64,000 nt of DNA from Plasmodium coatneyi (GCF_001680005.1 NC_033567.1:3038001-3102000); one strand, 5' to 3'; shown: positions 11,001-21,587, counted from the stretch's first letter. Program-made: numbers and translations. The notes: generated by a model not told the origin, from the letters alone.

Positions 11001-11102
11001 TTCTTCGCCCACGTCCAGCCACCCCCCTGCATTGAGAACCTGCCCTCCGTTGATGTCGTCCTCGTGCAGATTAAGAAGGACGCCAAGGGGGGCATGAACT
11101 AG
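8085..11102 (+). CDS. VPS52: Vacuolar protein sorting-associated protein 52 (GARP/EARP tether subunit)
   Basis: This single-exon gene encodes 1005 residues from an ATG. VPS52 joins VPS51, VPS53 and VPS54 in the GARP complex, which tethers endosome-derived vesicles at the trans-Golgi. The N-terminal half has heptad-rich segments, then the family core: the region around TDTMTYKLHNRRITLELLN, and a KAIDRIHRFFRNSIYDI-like stretch that matches the VPS52 segment beginning VTKIREFI. The block RPHFFESIYKSF...AEYLFLSNFF aligns with the human segment RYPFEALFRS...REYLFICEFF. The human protein has about 720 residues; the excess is Plasmodium-type low-complexity inserts, including a 12-bp tandem repeat at 10407-10460. 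The assignment is by recognition of family motifs. From memory, VPS52 is next to GAPM1 in P. falciparum as well. Confidence 0.88.
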   Translation: MQYERIQALVKQFQEDKYVLRAYGKIYALNRCKAYRSVRVEDVERRRQQGGEDDHPAELDGIMQIVNKTLYHYTDETLNQFSENDEQLEQVYRQVDHCTTLCQDLETVLTNHKDEITYISNDINKIQTMTDTMTYKLHNRRITLELLNTYIRIVLVTPQLICDICDGQINEQFIENVRILTRKLENCEHCLFDTYPSIRSSYVELVKLKNKAIDRIHRFFRNSIYDIECRRSNVHFIQQHLGKFHELNSFLYNNCKDAYTYLVKEYVAVMNRTYYNLFRSYMQDLEKKKVQFNGELTVGWTDAYVDPANGFSDFRVGRSDPLSDPSNWQTNRGNSTNTHGEGINSNLSLLSAKNKMMNMLGFGSKGDATSQDRKESLFPLNNRTGVLRDLAYYPGEGVPPTGETSTGETPTNQHPPEEHPPGVAALPIIFTTDSRPHFFESIYKSFSKLFVDTGTAEYLFLSNFFRNYDSHDFLFLYVYAKTLTLHFDFMYYYLSETFDFIALFCIYMINLNNGCLTKKRGISPLYEFINRIQNLIWNRIDYIVSENVQSVTVNHGEVNRWKMNHRMAEQRSSPLNHPNQKNSLYNFFHLNSAQTEGASSGYALQGGNTVKGTSPDGGFTTSSYNHFSSTEEAAPMRNASLQYSCPNEESSQLDKRTKDDGAPPYRHIHPIVKRIADFYCSLVVLTKLSFHFEKQHHVRMCCGVLSSGQRGSPQEKKAAPSTTTLCDHPGEELPNGGEPIPTDHDRGKKPSDETDNQVVLNDGGKEPPQKEPPQTEQQTEQQTEQQTKQQTKGDHTIEEKYKHLNDLIRTLEENIIDVLSVYKNQFAQTKEQLLFLINNYCHMVDVMKHNSMDEEKIDRFDKLLNKEINAYVEYQLNHYITDLILFVCKHEQIVDKLKKDGHHPSDFTSEVDVKLMESVAIEFTKNWKNLFKNIKQEVTLSFTHNDTSAHVVKTLNTQILLYFTRFHHLLKGFFAHVQPPPCIENLPSVDVVLVQIKKDAKGGMN
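10407..10460 (+). repeat. 12-bp coding tandem repeat in VPS52
   Basis: About five copies of a 12-bp unit encode a TEQQ/TKQQ repeat in a hydrophilic insert of the VPS52 homologue. Copy number is likely to vary between strains. Confidence 0.85.
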
Positions 11103-11960
11103 CAGAGGGATGAACTGTTAGACGGGGGGGGGAACTCCTAGGGCAAGCCCTATGAAGAGAGGGGAGCCCCAACCAAGTGACCAAAGTAACCTCCCCATTG
11201 GGTAATGCACCCCCCACATGACTGAACATTGCCCCCCCATCTTTTTCCACTTTTGTGTCTGTCCTTACCACATCACATGCTAACCATGCGCAATGACAAA
11301 CTGAGTCTAACGCTGATTAATAAAATATTAAAATTTACGGATCGGAAAATTTAATCGGCATGGTACAAAAAGGGGGGAAGAACATATACGTGGAGGGAAA
11401 AAAAAAAAAAAAAAAAAAAAACAGCTAAGAATCTATCGCAGAGCACATCACGACGCGCAGCGCCACCTGCATAACGATGGAAAAAAAATACAAATTCAGA
11501 ACCGCACAACGCGGTCGGCCAGCGATGGCTGTCTGTCAGGCGAAAGCGGACGCATAAAAAATACACCTCGGTGCGTGTTCACGTGGGTTCACGCATATGC
11601 AACACGTACGCGCGTAGTGGAAGAGGCACTACCAAAAAAGGGGAAGAAAAAAAAAAAAAAAAAAAAAAAAAAAAACACGATTATGATGAGGATACTGTTT
11701 CAATGTTGGATCAATGCTTGCAGAATACTCGCTCAGTGATGTCTATCGTTTTAACTCTGGCACCGTGCGCACCGTTACTATATTGTGTGCACTGAATTAT
11801 ACCAATTCGTTTCGCAACAGGGAGTCTGTTCCTTTTGCTCCCGCAGCCGTTTCAGGCACGCACTAAGCGGGTTGGCCACTATTTGATAAATGGTAAAAAC
11901 GCAATACACGGTTTGAACGAAGAAACGGTCGTCCCGCTTCTCTCCCGGATGGACAACACA
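11103..11960. other. Convergent intergenic region (VPS52 / GAPM1 3' ends)
   Basis: This 858-bp stretch takes the 3' ends of two converging genes. It holds poly(A) runs near 11398-11421 and 11646-11675, and several short reading frames that look like chance. No gene or RNA is recognised. Confidence 0.5.
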
Positions 11961-13166
11961 CTAACACTGTTTACACGAGGTTACATTTTCAGTCGACGCT
12001 TCAATGTCGAGCTCCCCATTCGCCGTCACAACAGCGGGGCCGTAGTAAGCCATGGCGTTCCTCGACTTGTAGTACTCATTACGCATTGCACTCTGCGTTA
12101 GCTTCACATCGTATCTGTGACTTATTGGCTCAAACAACAATCCCCAAACAACACTGAAGAAGAGACTCATTCCTAGGAAGAGACAGTAGAACCAATCTAG
12201 CGATTCAAACAAGGCACTGTTAAACAGGGTTAAGGCTAATACTTCTACAAAGGCTGTGGCTATGAAACAGACCCCACATATCCATCCCCAAGCTTCTCCC
12301 GCTCCCTCTGAGTGGTACACCTCCAAAAAGAAACAACCAGATCCGTACAGAAATAAACAGAACGCATCTATCAGTCTTGAACTAAAGTATAGAATCCATG
12401 ATGAACCCGCCCCGATCTTCTCCTCCATCCAGGGGTCATCAAAGTAGTATGAGGACGCCATCAGACAGATTAGAGACAGACTCCAAGACACGGTACCTAA
12501 GATGAGGAGAATAAACATGACATATAGTTAATGCGTAACAAATGGGGGCATATATACAACCCATGTTGGGGGGGGGTCAACCAAATAATGATCAGCTTGC
12601 CGGAAGAGCAACATCCCCTGGGTTCCTCCCATAGCAACTACGTCCATCCCTACCCATTGACGTCGCCTGTAGCAGAAACTTCGTTCCGGCTCGGTATCCC
12701 CTCGATTGCTTGATGCTAAAAGGGGGGAAGAAATATGTATGTGTGAAAGCACTTGGTGGGATCAACAAGGAGTCCCCACATCCCAAACGACTGTATAGAT
12801 GCGCATGCAGTGTAAGAGGAATGAACTCCCTCCTCATGTTGGAAGAACCTACCTGCTGTCATCCTCAGTCAACTGCAAGAAGGACATAATCAGGAGCGTC
12901 CCCAGGAGGAACCCCCCTATACTAAAAAGAACCAAAGGCATTGGCGCGTTCCCGACACTTCCTGGTAGTGCCCTCAAAAAATTTAAAATACCCAACGGGT
13001 TCTTCCCAATTAATGTTATAGAGCAGACCAACAAGATATACGAAATGAATTGGATGAGGAATCCTACTCGTAAATTGAAGTTCATGAAGAAGTCCCAAAA
13101 TGGCTCAAACTGAGGCCCGCGGCCTTCTGGGGCTTCCCCCGGGCGGACGACGTAGGTGAAAAACAT
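11961..13166 (-). CDS. GAPM1: Glideosome-associated protein with multiple membrane spans (GAPM1-like), three exons
   Basis: Exons read on the minus strand are 13166-12853, 12715-12654 and 12496-11961. They join in frame (phases 2 and 1) to give 303 residues. GAPM proteins are six-span proteins of the inner membrane complex that help anchor the gliding motor to the alveolin network. About six hydrophobic segments are visible: two in exon 1, one opening exon 3 (GTVSWSLSLICLMASSYYF) and three more after it. The 62-nt middle exon encodes a basic loop (IKQSRGYRAGTKFLLQATSM) between spans 2 and 3. Skipping it would need a weaker acceptor and would shorten span 3. Paralogue number 1 is assigned partly from gene order remembered from P. 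falciparum, where GAPM1 lies close to plasmepsin V and VPS52. Confidence 0.75.
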
Positions 13167-15570
13167 TTTGCTGGGGTGGCAGTTTGTGTGGGGTGGAGAC
13201 TGCTTAGTCGGTTCGTGTATTTTCACACGTTTCACACGTCTCACACGTCTCACACTACTTTCACTTCTTTCACTTCCTACCCTGTCTGACGTTCGTCGTG
13301 CGGGCCGAACAGCTGCTGTGTTGTCTAAATGACTGCCTTACCGTCTTCGTTCTTTGCGCATGCGTTTACCGTTCGCCCTTGCGCAGTTGTGTCTGTTCCT
13401 ATGTCTTTTCTTCGTTCTATTCACTCGGTCCGCGTTTCGGCGAGTGTAAGTGCGCACGTACGTGCGTGTGTAAACGTGGTGTAGGTGATCCACGCCTGCG
13501 CGATACGAGGGAGCAGGGGCGCACTGGGCAATTTGCACTAGACAAATAACTCTGCACAAATAATTCTAGACAAATAACGTTGGACAAATCACGCTGGACA
13601 ATTCGCACTGTACAACTAAGCAGTCCCAATTACTCTCTTCGGACAAACAATTTTTTTTTATCACACGTATGCTGTTGCGGGGGCGACGAAACGCCGTTTC
13701 CTCCGTTCAGGGGTGCAGTGCGTGTAGCACACGTAGTACGTGTGTGTGCGCGTGTATACGTACTCACACAAGGGGATGCATTCGTGTGTACCACGATTAG
13801 CGTCCACGTCAGCACAGTTGCTTACTGATTCAATTTTTTTTTTTTTTTTTAATTCAAAAAAAATCTCACACTCAGTTGCGCACATTCGTGTGTTACTCGT
13901 GCGGTTAATTCGGTTTGCCAATTTTCCTCAAACATTGGGTTACACAATGGAACATGCGAAATGGTTTTACAAACGCGGGGGCAGAAGTGGAAACAAGCAA
14001 ATTCTTCATTCGAACGTCAAAGCAAAAAAAAAAAAAAGACGAAAAGGAAGAAGATGAAGAGTACGCAAAACGTGGGTTAGTATTATCTGTGCGTTTGTGC
14101 ATATACGCGTTTTTTTTTTTTTTTTTTTTATTTTCCTTTTTGTCATAAATTTGCATGTACACACAATGTAGTAGCGCTAGTTTACCTTTGTGGATTTTTT
14201 TTTTTTTTTTTTTTTTTCCTGTTCATAATTTTTTTTTTTGTTCTTAAGCGAATTTTTTTTTTTTTTTTTTGATGGGAAAAATATGTACATGTGCAGGCGA
14301 TTGTGCAGCGACGTACACATTGAAGGGTTATCCTACGCCGCTGCTACACGTGGGGGTAAACCAAATCCAAATGGCAACTCCCTCCTAAGGAAAGTAAAAA
14401 GTGTCTTCCCCCTAAGTGCGCTCTTGCACACGTGCGTGTATGCATACACACCAACGCGTGCTTACATACATACGTGCCTTTCGCGGTACACACCCTCGAA
14501 GGGATGGTTAACAAATGTGCCAGGGAATTCCCATTCCTTTGAATAAATGCTTTTCTGCGTCGTTAAGTGGCTTTCCTCTGTCACCACTTGTGGGGTATGC
14601 AGCAGAGGTGCGCCACATGTAGGAAACAAAGCGGCATGAATTGTGCCACTTCATTGCCCCCCTGCGGTGTGCACAACTCGCCAATGACGTACACAAGTGG
14701 ACAGTGAATCACCAACGTTTTATTTCTACCTCCTACGTCAAGCGGCGACCTCGTGAGTCCACGTATCTACAATTACGTGGAAACAGAAATTGGACCCTGG
14801 CACTTGCCACAGGGAAAAAAAAATAATAAAATAAAAATGACCAATTTCTCCCCGCGTGTGTGCACGGTTGCCTCAAAACATGTAGCAAATTCTTTTGTGT
14901 GCAATGGGGAAGGTTATGACCGTAGATAAGGAAAATCCAAATGTGGACAGGGTCACCATCCGTAGGAAGGTTCTCCATTTGGCACTTCGTCTCATCAGTG
15001 GAAGGGGTACTTTCCTTTGGGGGAAGTCAAATTGTGCTAATCCGATTGTACCTCTGTTCTTCCCATTTGGAAAAAAAAAAAAAAAGCAGCATCAAAGTGG
15101 TGAATGATTCACCCAAGTGTCATTCGTTACTTCCTTTGGGAAGACGCAGTTCCGCTTTTCGCACATAGCGTTAAAGTGCATACACTATGACTTGGTCCTA
15201 CATGTGCACCTCCTTGGGGCACCCACAACAAGTTAAAAAAATGAAACTTAAAAAAAAGAGATGCCAAAATGGGGGTAACTAAAAATGGGAATAAAGGATA
15301 GCCGGGACGGGCACACCACGAATGGTAGGGTCAACTAAAAGAGATGGTGATGACACAGGTCAGACCTGCTACAACACGGGGATGTGCATACGAATAAGCA
15401 TAAAAAAATATACATGCGCATATAAACATATGCCTATATGTAGATCGCTATGCTGGGGGGGGGGGGCTCTAGCCATGATATGTGTTACCTCACCCCTGAT
15501 CAATGCAACTGAGTATCAACCAGAGTGTACTTCACCCAGGATGATTCACATTTTTATGGGGGGTATATCC
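13167..15570. other. Intergenic region 5' of GAPM1 and 3' of the LON-domain gene
   Basis: These 2.4 kb contain no convincing gene. The region should hold the GAPM1 promoter and the LON-gene 3' end. It is rich in poly(T) runs between 13830 and 14270, and has a degenerate tandem repeat at 13536-13620. Short reading frames here lack family similarity. Confidence 0.5.
13536..13620. repeat. Degenerate 14-16-bp tandem repeat (GACAAATAAC-like)
   Basis: Six or so imperfect copies of a unit resembling CTAGACAAATAACG follow one another: CTAGACAAATAAC, TCTGCACAAATAAT, CTAGACAAATAACG, TTGGACAAATCACG, CTGGACAATTCGCA, CTGTACAACTAAGC. The array lies about 370 bp upstream of the GAPM1 start codon, so it could act as a cluster of binding sites or be a decayed minisatellite. 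Confidence 0.7.
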
Positions 15571-16857
15571 TCATAAGCCGCCTCTCCGAGCTGCTTCCCC
15601 CGGGGGCGCATTAAAATTGGCGCCCGGTGCGCCCTGGTTCTTTAGGCTCTGCACTTGCTCGAGGATCTCCTGGAGCTTCTCCTTGGGCGTGTTCTTAATA
15701 ATGGCTAGCTGTTTCTGCTTCTGTCTAATTTTATCTCGAACGAATCTGAGTCTGTCCTCCGAGTTCTGCAGCATCAAGGCATCATACCTATCGACAATCA
15801 TAAGGTGAAAATCGAAAGCCGCAAAGGAGGCAATTTGTACGAAAGCTTGTCTTTGCTCAGGATCAGAAGGATCTACTTGAAATTTCTCCAGTTTTGCATC
15901 TATGGATTCTTTTAAGTCGTTCCTCAGTTTTATATTCATAGATGCAAATGACTGATCCAGTTGTTCCATCAGTTGCGACTCTAAACCTGTGCACTGGGAA
16001 TGAATCCTAATAATTTCATCCACCATTTTTAAACTTTCCTCAGGATCTGTCAATCCCTTCTTATCTTCAATTGGTGATACCTTCCCTAAGATGCATGGTT
16101 CCTGGGAAATAATTTCTTCTATTATAATTCGACCCCTTACTATACCCTTAACGGCTAAATTATTTCCCACTTTTGTCACGTCCTTAATTTCTGCATAGAC
16201 TGCCAATGGGGCCAAGACTCCTGTTTTGTGATTGAAAAAACACATGCCAAAAATTTTTTTTTTACTTCCATTTATTGTTACTTCTCTAGTCATGTTTTTA
16301 AAAATGTCTTCTACGTTTTCTCCGTTGAATTGCATGTAGTCTTCGAACCCTACTTGTAGTGGCGATGGCTCATTGGACATCTCTTCCAACAGGATTGGGA
16401 AAAATCCCAGCTTGTTATCCTGATCAAATTCGGGTATCCATTCGTTTATTCTTCCCTTCACATTTCGGGGTACCTCCTCGATGATCGGTTTGTCCGTTAA
16501 ACTTATTTTGTAGTTCTCTGCGTAGAGTGCGTTTTTCCTCTTCATTTCTGCACTTTCCTTGCGTCCTTCCCGGGCGTTTACATTCCTACCCGGGTTGGAA
16601 ATGGCCCTGCTGAAGAGGTACCCATATGGGTGAGCCTTTCCCCCCCAGTTTTTCCTGCGCGCTTCTCTATGCCCATTCAGGGGAACTCCCCCACTTACCC
16701 TATTCCCATGTAGGTAAGATTCATTCGATAGGATGTTTTTGTGCCTCTCGCTCGGTAGCGTGTTTCTCCTGGCATGGGTTCCCACGAAGTATAGCAAAAG
16801 CTTCACAACCACCATCCAGCAGATGCACAAACGGAACACGGGGGACCCACCTTTCAT
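15571..16857 (-). CDS. LON substrate-binding-domain protein, probably apicoplast-targeted
   Basis: This single-exon gene encodes 428 residues. The first ATG is at 16857; the open frame extends further only through a GTG. The N terminus has a short basic start, a hydrophobic core (WMVVVKLLLYFVG) and a long basic, serine/asparagine-rich stretch: the bipartite signal-plus-transit pattern of apicoplast proteins. Residues of about 145-270 match the N-terminal (PUA-like) domain of Lon proteases: a FFPILLEE start, a GMCFFNHKTG block, and AEIKDVTKVGNNLAVKGIVRG followed by ILGKVSPIED. A helical, charged C-terminal part follows. There is no AAA+ ATPase and no Ser-Lys protease domain, so this is a stand-alone substrate-binding module like the chloroplast LON-domain proteins of plants. 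Targeting is inferred. Confidence 0.75.
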   Translation of the reverse strand: MKGGSPVFRLCICWMVVVKLLLYFVGTHARRNTLPSERHKNILSNESYLHGNRVSGGVPLNGHREARRKNWGGKAHPYGYLFSRAISNPGRNVNAREGRKESAEMKRKNALYAENYKISLTDKPIIEEVPRNVKGRINEWIPEFDQDNKLGFFPILLEEMSNEPSPLQVGFEDYMQFNGENVEDIFKNMTREVTINGSKKKIFGMCFFNHKTGVLAPLAVYAEIKDVTKVGNNLAVKGIVRGRIIIEEIISQEPCILGKVSPIEDKKGLTDPEESLKMVDEIIRIHSQCTGLESQLMEQLDQSFASMNIKLRNDLKESIDAKLEKFQVDPSDPEQRQAFVQIASFAAFDFHLMIVDRYDALMLQNSEDRLRFVRDKIRQKQKQLAIIKNTPKEKLQEILEQVQSLKNQGAPGANFNAPPGEAARRGGL

Positions 16858-16992
16858 GTCGTACCGAGCCCAACTACGTTCGTTTGTTCCCTCCAATGCA
16901 TTTATAACTACGCGTGCACATTCCACGCGGACAACGGGTTGAAAAAAAATTCACAAAGGGGAAATGAGCGGCGGCTTATTTTCTGTAGAGCG

Positions 16993-17023
<31 letters not shown>

Positions 17024-17784
17024 TCGAAGGAGGGGTAGCATTGTATCACTTGTTGGGTCCTTTTTTCAGCCAGCTCATCGCGGATGTGGCAATGTGGGGA
17101 TCATATAGCCGTTAAGCGGGTCGGTGGGTTCCTTTTATTTTATTTATTTATTTTGATTGCACACCGATCGGGTGAAATTAGGTCAAATTTGTTGTACGTT
17201 TTAGCTTTTTCGTTTTTCTCGCCCCGCTGGGCAGCTTAACGGTTTATCCTTTCCTACGCGCTGTGTTAACATTCATCGCGTTGGTAGCATTCCCCCCTCA
17301 TATGTTTCTTCCAAAAGAGGGCACTTTGTCGTTACGTAATGGGACGTGCACCGATCGAAACGTCTACTCGATCTGGTGACATTGGCCACGCAGTGGAGAG
17401 AAGGGCATTCCACTTCGCTGCTTCCATCACCGCGTGGCCAACGTCATAGGAAAAGAACGAGCGCAAATTGGGCAAACGAAGGGGTAGTGTGGCACTACCC
17501 AATGGGGCAACCCTTGTAATAACTAGCAAGTTCGCCCTTTTAATCAGCTTGGTAAATCTTAAGACGAAGGAATGAACTCAGTTGGTTTGAAAATGAGCAA
17601 AGGACTAATTCGGGCAGTTAAACTAAAAAAATTGGAAACTTAAAAAAAAAAAGAAAGAAACAGACGACGCAGAAGTGGTGGAACATGCACCGTGGGGTGG
17701 GCGTGCACACATGCAGATATAGGTGACCGATCGGCAAAAGTGGGCACCCGTTGAGGAAAAACACCAAACTGTGTCATCCCCCCG
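16858..17784. other. Intergenic region between LON-domain gene and plasmepsin V
   Basis: These 927 bp hold the LON-gene promoter and the plasmepsin V 3' end (both genes are on the minus strand). There is a poly(A) run at about 16993-17021. No gene is seen. Confidence 0.5.
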
Positions 17785-19368
17785 CTACGCGTTCGCTTGT
17801 GCGTGCCCCTCTGCGTGGAGCGGGCTATACTCCATATGGTACAGCCGCTTGATGTAAAACACCAGGGATAACAAAATACACAGGGCGAAGAGAACAAATA
17901 GGCTATACAGATAAAAAAAAGGAATTTTCAAAAATATGTTGTCCTTCGTTTTGTATTCATTATAAGTCCTAGGTCTCGCACTGGTCGGATGGGATGGACA
18001 CTTAGCGTCGACAAACCCGATCCGATTTTTTTGAATGTCAAAAATAACTTGTCTGTTCTTAAAAAAAGTTAACCCTAATATGGGCTTATTATTTACCTGT
18101 TTCTCTATGCCCTTACACCAGAAGTTTTCCTTCTTGTAGAGATACGAATGTGGTTGCCATTTCATTTTGTAGTTTTTCGATAAGGTTACAAAAAGATCGG
18201 GTAGTCCATCCAGGTACTTCCAACATTGGACTCCTTCTACTATTTTAACGCACATATTCTCCTTCTCGATGATACGTTTTAGGGATTTCTTAAAATCATC
18301 AAACTGAACCAGAGGATTGTTAAACGACTCGTTTGTCATTTTCAACCTCTTGTTCACGTCAAAGGCGTTATTCATATCTTGAATGCACAGGATATCGAAG
18401 AAGAAGTTCAATTTGTTGTAGAGGTCCTCTGGAACGTGTGTGAATGTGCTGCCTGAATCGACCAGCATTTCGAGTCCCTTGTTTGAGCTCATCATGTTAG
18501 TTCCAAACAGGTCCATGCCCCTCACCCGTATGTAGTAGTAGTACTTCCTTGTTATATTTTCCCACACGATTTTTTCTGCCTCGCGTAGTGACAATTCTTT
18601 CTCTTCCCCTGGTGGGGTAGCCCCGTCCAGTTGATTAGGCTCCCCCTTGCGAACAATATAAGCAGGGTCATACCCCCCCGCGATGAGTTCGCCCCCCTTT
18701 TCGGATATACAAATGGAGAATACCTCCTTCAACTGCGGGGCGTTCTGAAAGAGAAAATTTATAAACGTGGGGATGCCTTGCGGCTTAGAAAGACTCATGC
18801 CTAAAACGCCAGTCGCCTGTTGGTATAGAAAGAGGCTCTCCTCATGCATATGACACCCCATGAGCTTCCTAAAACTGATTTTCTCATTGTTGTGTGACAC
18901 CACGGTGACTACATCTGAAAAGTAGAACCCACTAATTTGGGAACCCTCGCAGTAGGACTGCAGGTACTCACACTTCCCATTCACACAGTTCAGGTTATAA
19001 GGACATTTCTCATTTTCACAGTACAGAATGGATGACGTTTTAGAGTTATTCAGGTTAAAGGGGTTTTCCATGTGAACCCCACACTTCTTGCAACCAGCAC
19101 ATGGGAAGCTCAAGGAGGATGAACCCGTGTCTAGGATTAAAGAAATTTTCTGCTCCGGGGTCCCAATGCCTACGTCCAGAAAATAGTAGGCATACTCGTC
19201 TATGTCTCCATATAGCTTGTACTTATACAGGAGGTCTTTGTTCTGATCTTCCACTGGTTCGCTTTTGCACTCTCCATTCAACGTAAATAGGGTTAACACG
19301 CATATAACTAGAAAGATGATAAGGGAAAGGGAGCCGCAACCGGGGTTCCCAAAGCTGACTGCACCCAT
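17785..19368 (-). CDS. PMV: Plasmepsin V, ER aspartic protease that cleaves PEXEL export motifs
   Basis: This single-exon gene encodes 527 residues with an ATG start. Plasmepsin V sits in the ER membrane and cuts the PEXEL motif of proteins destined for the host red cell. Visible features are an N-terminal signal (residues about 13-33), the first catalytic motif DTGSSS with Asp80, and a cysteine-rich nepenthesin-like insert just after it (CAGCKKCGVH ... CPYNLNCVNGKCEY). The second catalytic motif VDSGST has its Asp near 304. A membrane anchor near the C terminus (IPFFYLYSLFVLFALCILLSL) is followed by a short cytosolic tail. All key residues are present. A variable acidic insert lies around residues 235-260. 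Length is close to the known vivax-clade enzymes. The 2.2-kb gap to L23 is divergent and should hold its promoter. Confidence 0.97.
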   Translation of the reverse strand: MGAVSFGNPGCGSLSLIIFLVICVLTLFTLNGECKSEPVEDQNKDLLYKYKLYGDIDEYAYYFLDVGIGTPEQKISLILDTGSSSLSFPCAGCKKCGVHMENPFNLNNSKTSSILYCENEKCPYNLNCVNGKCEYLQSYCEGSQISGFYFSDVVTVVSHNNEKISFRKLMGCHMHEESLFLYQQATGVLGMSLSKPQGIPTFINFLFQNAPQLKEVFSICISEKGGELIAGGYDPAYIVRKGEPNQLDGATPPGEEKELSLREAEKIVWENITRKYYYYIRVRGMDLFGTNMMSSNKGLEMLVDSGSTFTHVPEDLYNKLNFFFDILCIQDMNNAFDVNKRLKMTNESFNNPLVQFDDFKKSLKRIIEKENMCVKIVEGVQCWKYLDGLPDLFVTLSKNYKMKWQPHSYLYKKENFWCKGIEKQVNNKPILGLTFFKNRQVIFDIQKNRIGFVDAKCPSHPTSARPRTYNEYKTKDNIFLKIPFFYLYSLFVLFALCILLSLVFYIKRLYHMEYSPLHAEGHAQANA

Positions 19369-21587
19369 TTTTTCTTCTTTTTAATAAAACATTGGGTGCG
19401 TGTTACGTCACGTGTCACTCGTCCTTTACAGCATCGCGTTTGTTTCGCGCATGGTTGGTTGTGCAAATTGCGGGTTCAAGGGGGTGGTGAAAATGGGCCA
19501 AATTGTGCCACCAAAATGGGCCAAATTGTGCAGCCAAAATGAGAAGGGAAAAATCCGAACGGTGATTCCTTAACCGTTAAGCTCTTCACAAACGTACCAA
19601 CTGGCGCAACGGCCAATTAACCACTTCCCCTTTTCGATCGCTTTTTTTTTTTTTTTTTTGTGTGTGGGGTGGGAAGCGCACGGGCTGAATGTGTCACTAT
19701 GGACGGTTATGCAGAATGAGCGAAGTGGTTTCCTTTGGATGAATTTTTGTGCTCATCAAATGGGGGGACGGTTACACCGGCATGCTCTTTCTCCCCTCCA
19801 TTCGGGGTTGGCACAGTGGGGGAATACTGTACTCTCACTTGAGATGCGCAGAACATACAATAGTGGTTAGCTTGCCAGGGGTAAAAAGAAAAAAAATAAT
19901 AAAATAAAATGAACAAACTGAGGCGAAGCAAATCGAACGTGCTGACCTCACCCTTTGCAGCTTCCTCCTTTACAATTTCATTGCCCACTTTTTTTTCCTT
20001 CCCCGTTATGGAAAGTGACAGCACTGTCTCCCCTCTGTTGTATTTTCCCTGTTCCGGCGCGTAAAAACAGGAACGGGGAAGCAGCTCTGGCGACTCCGCA
20101 GAATTGCAAACACACTTGTGCAGAAAATTCCCTCACGGCAAGTTTCTCCCACTTAACACATGATCAGAGTTTTGGAAATTTTTACCCAAAGGGGCGTGTG
20201 CCATTATTTGTTCTTATGTTATGGTTTCCCCCATTCGATCATTCAAATGTGTTACTTTTATTTGCTATGTCACATTAAAAAAAAAAAAAAAAAAAAAAAA
20301 ATTAACACAGCTTACGTTCAGTGTAAGCCTTGACACGGTCACGAGGAAATCAAGTGGGCATACAACATACCGGTGTAGTTATATACATATGCATATCTAT
20401 ACGCACATGCCGGTAACTCCCTTTTTCGGTTGGGACAAACAACACTTAAGCGTGATGCGCATGGTTGTTTATGTGGTCACGTTTTACGCGGTGCCGGATT
20501 TGTTCGTCCCCGTCGATCGAGGTAAAACGCCTCATAAACCCAGTTTTGGCTAACTCGAAAAAAAAAAAAAAAAAAAAAAAAAAATCAAAACAAAACAAAA
20601 CAAAACAAAACAATACAATACATACAAAACAGCCATACATGAAAAAAAAAACGCAAAATTTTTTTAAAAATACGACAAAAATGTGAAAAGCGCAAAAACA
20701 AACAAAGCGAAGAAGAAAACAACTTAGTCCACCCCCAATCGCGTCATCACCAAATGGTACATTTCCGGGTGAACGGAAGGGGGAACAACCGAGGGGCGCC
20801 ACGATATCCAAGCATACCCGCGTATGGCATGCATCTTTACAATACCTTTTTTTTTTTTTTTTTTGTGTGACATGTAGCCGACATTGCAACAAACCCTATT
20901 CCATCTGTTCCTCTTAAGTACGATCGTCACCTCGGCACAGTTTCGCGGAAAAAAAAAAAAAAACATACCTATATAGAGGCGTCGTACCAGTTGGGCACGT
21001 TAAAAAATCTATTGCGCACCGCCCTTCGTTAATTGGCACCACTGAGGGGGAGAGTGTCCAAGGGTTGGGTATGCCATTAAATATTTTACCTATGCATAAT
21101 ATAAGTGTTCTTTTCTGTGCAATTATCCTCGTATTCTTTAAGCACCTACTGGTTGGTAGGCGGATCCCCCTCTGCAGGGCCATAACGAAAGTTACCACTT
21201 CCTCTTTCCTTCCCGCATCGCTAAATAACGTAGGGGCTATAAACCCGATCCGTTGGTCCCCGCTTTTTGCCGTTCATCCCGCTCGGTTGGCGCGGAAATA
21301 TTGTATTCAACGACCGAGCGCAAAGAGGAAATAACATTTCTCAAAGGAGCAACTTATACATGTATATACATGTATGTACACGTGCGGGTGTTTGTTATAT
21401 CTTTACAATTATATGCATACGCGCAAGCTATACTTTTTTCCCAAAAGAATTCTTTTTTTTTTTTTTTTTATAAAAAACTTAAAAAAAAAAAAAGTTCATC
21501 CGAAAGAGAGGCTTCCATTTATTTATAGGAAAAAGCGCAACTTGAATTTTTTTTTTTTTTTTTTTCATTTAATCCATCATCGTCAAA
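19369..21587. promoter_or_regulatory. Divergent intergenic region plasmepsin V / ribosomal protein L23
   Basis: This 2.2-kb gap lies between two outward-facing genes and must contain both promoters. It has poly(T) runs near 19642-19660 and 20848-20864, poly(A) near 20276-20301 and 20559-20584, and a CAAAA microsatellite at 20586-20640. A pyrimidine-rich T tract at 21547-21565 precedes the L23 start. No gene is recognised. Confidence 0.5.
20586..20640. repeat. CAAAA pentanucleotide microsatellite
   Basis: Five or so perfect CAAAA units are followed by CAATA/CATACAAAA variants, directly after a poly(A) run. Confidence 0.85.

Noticed and set aside
12481..12496. Two-exon GAPM1 model using the acceptor at 12481
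   Set aside because: It keeps the frame but truncates the third membrane span and skips a good 62-nt exon; the three-exon model fits better.
16858..16926. N-terminal extension of the LON-domain protein by 23 residues
   Set aside because: The extension starts at GTG. The ATG at 16857 gives a proper signal sequence.
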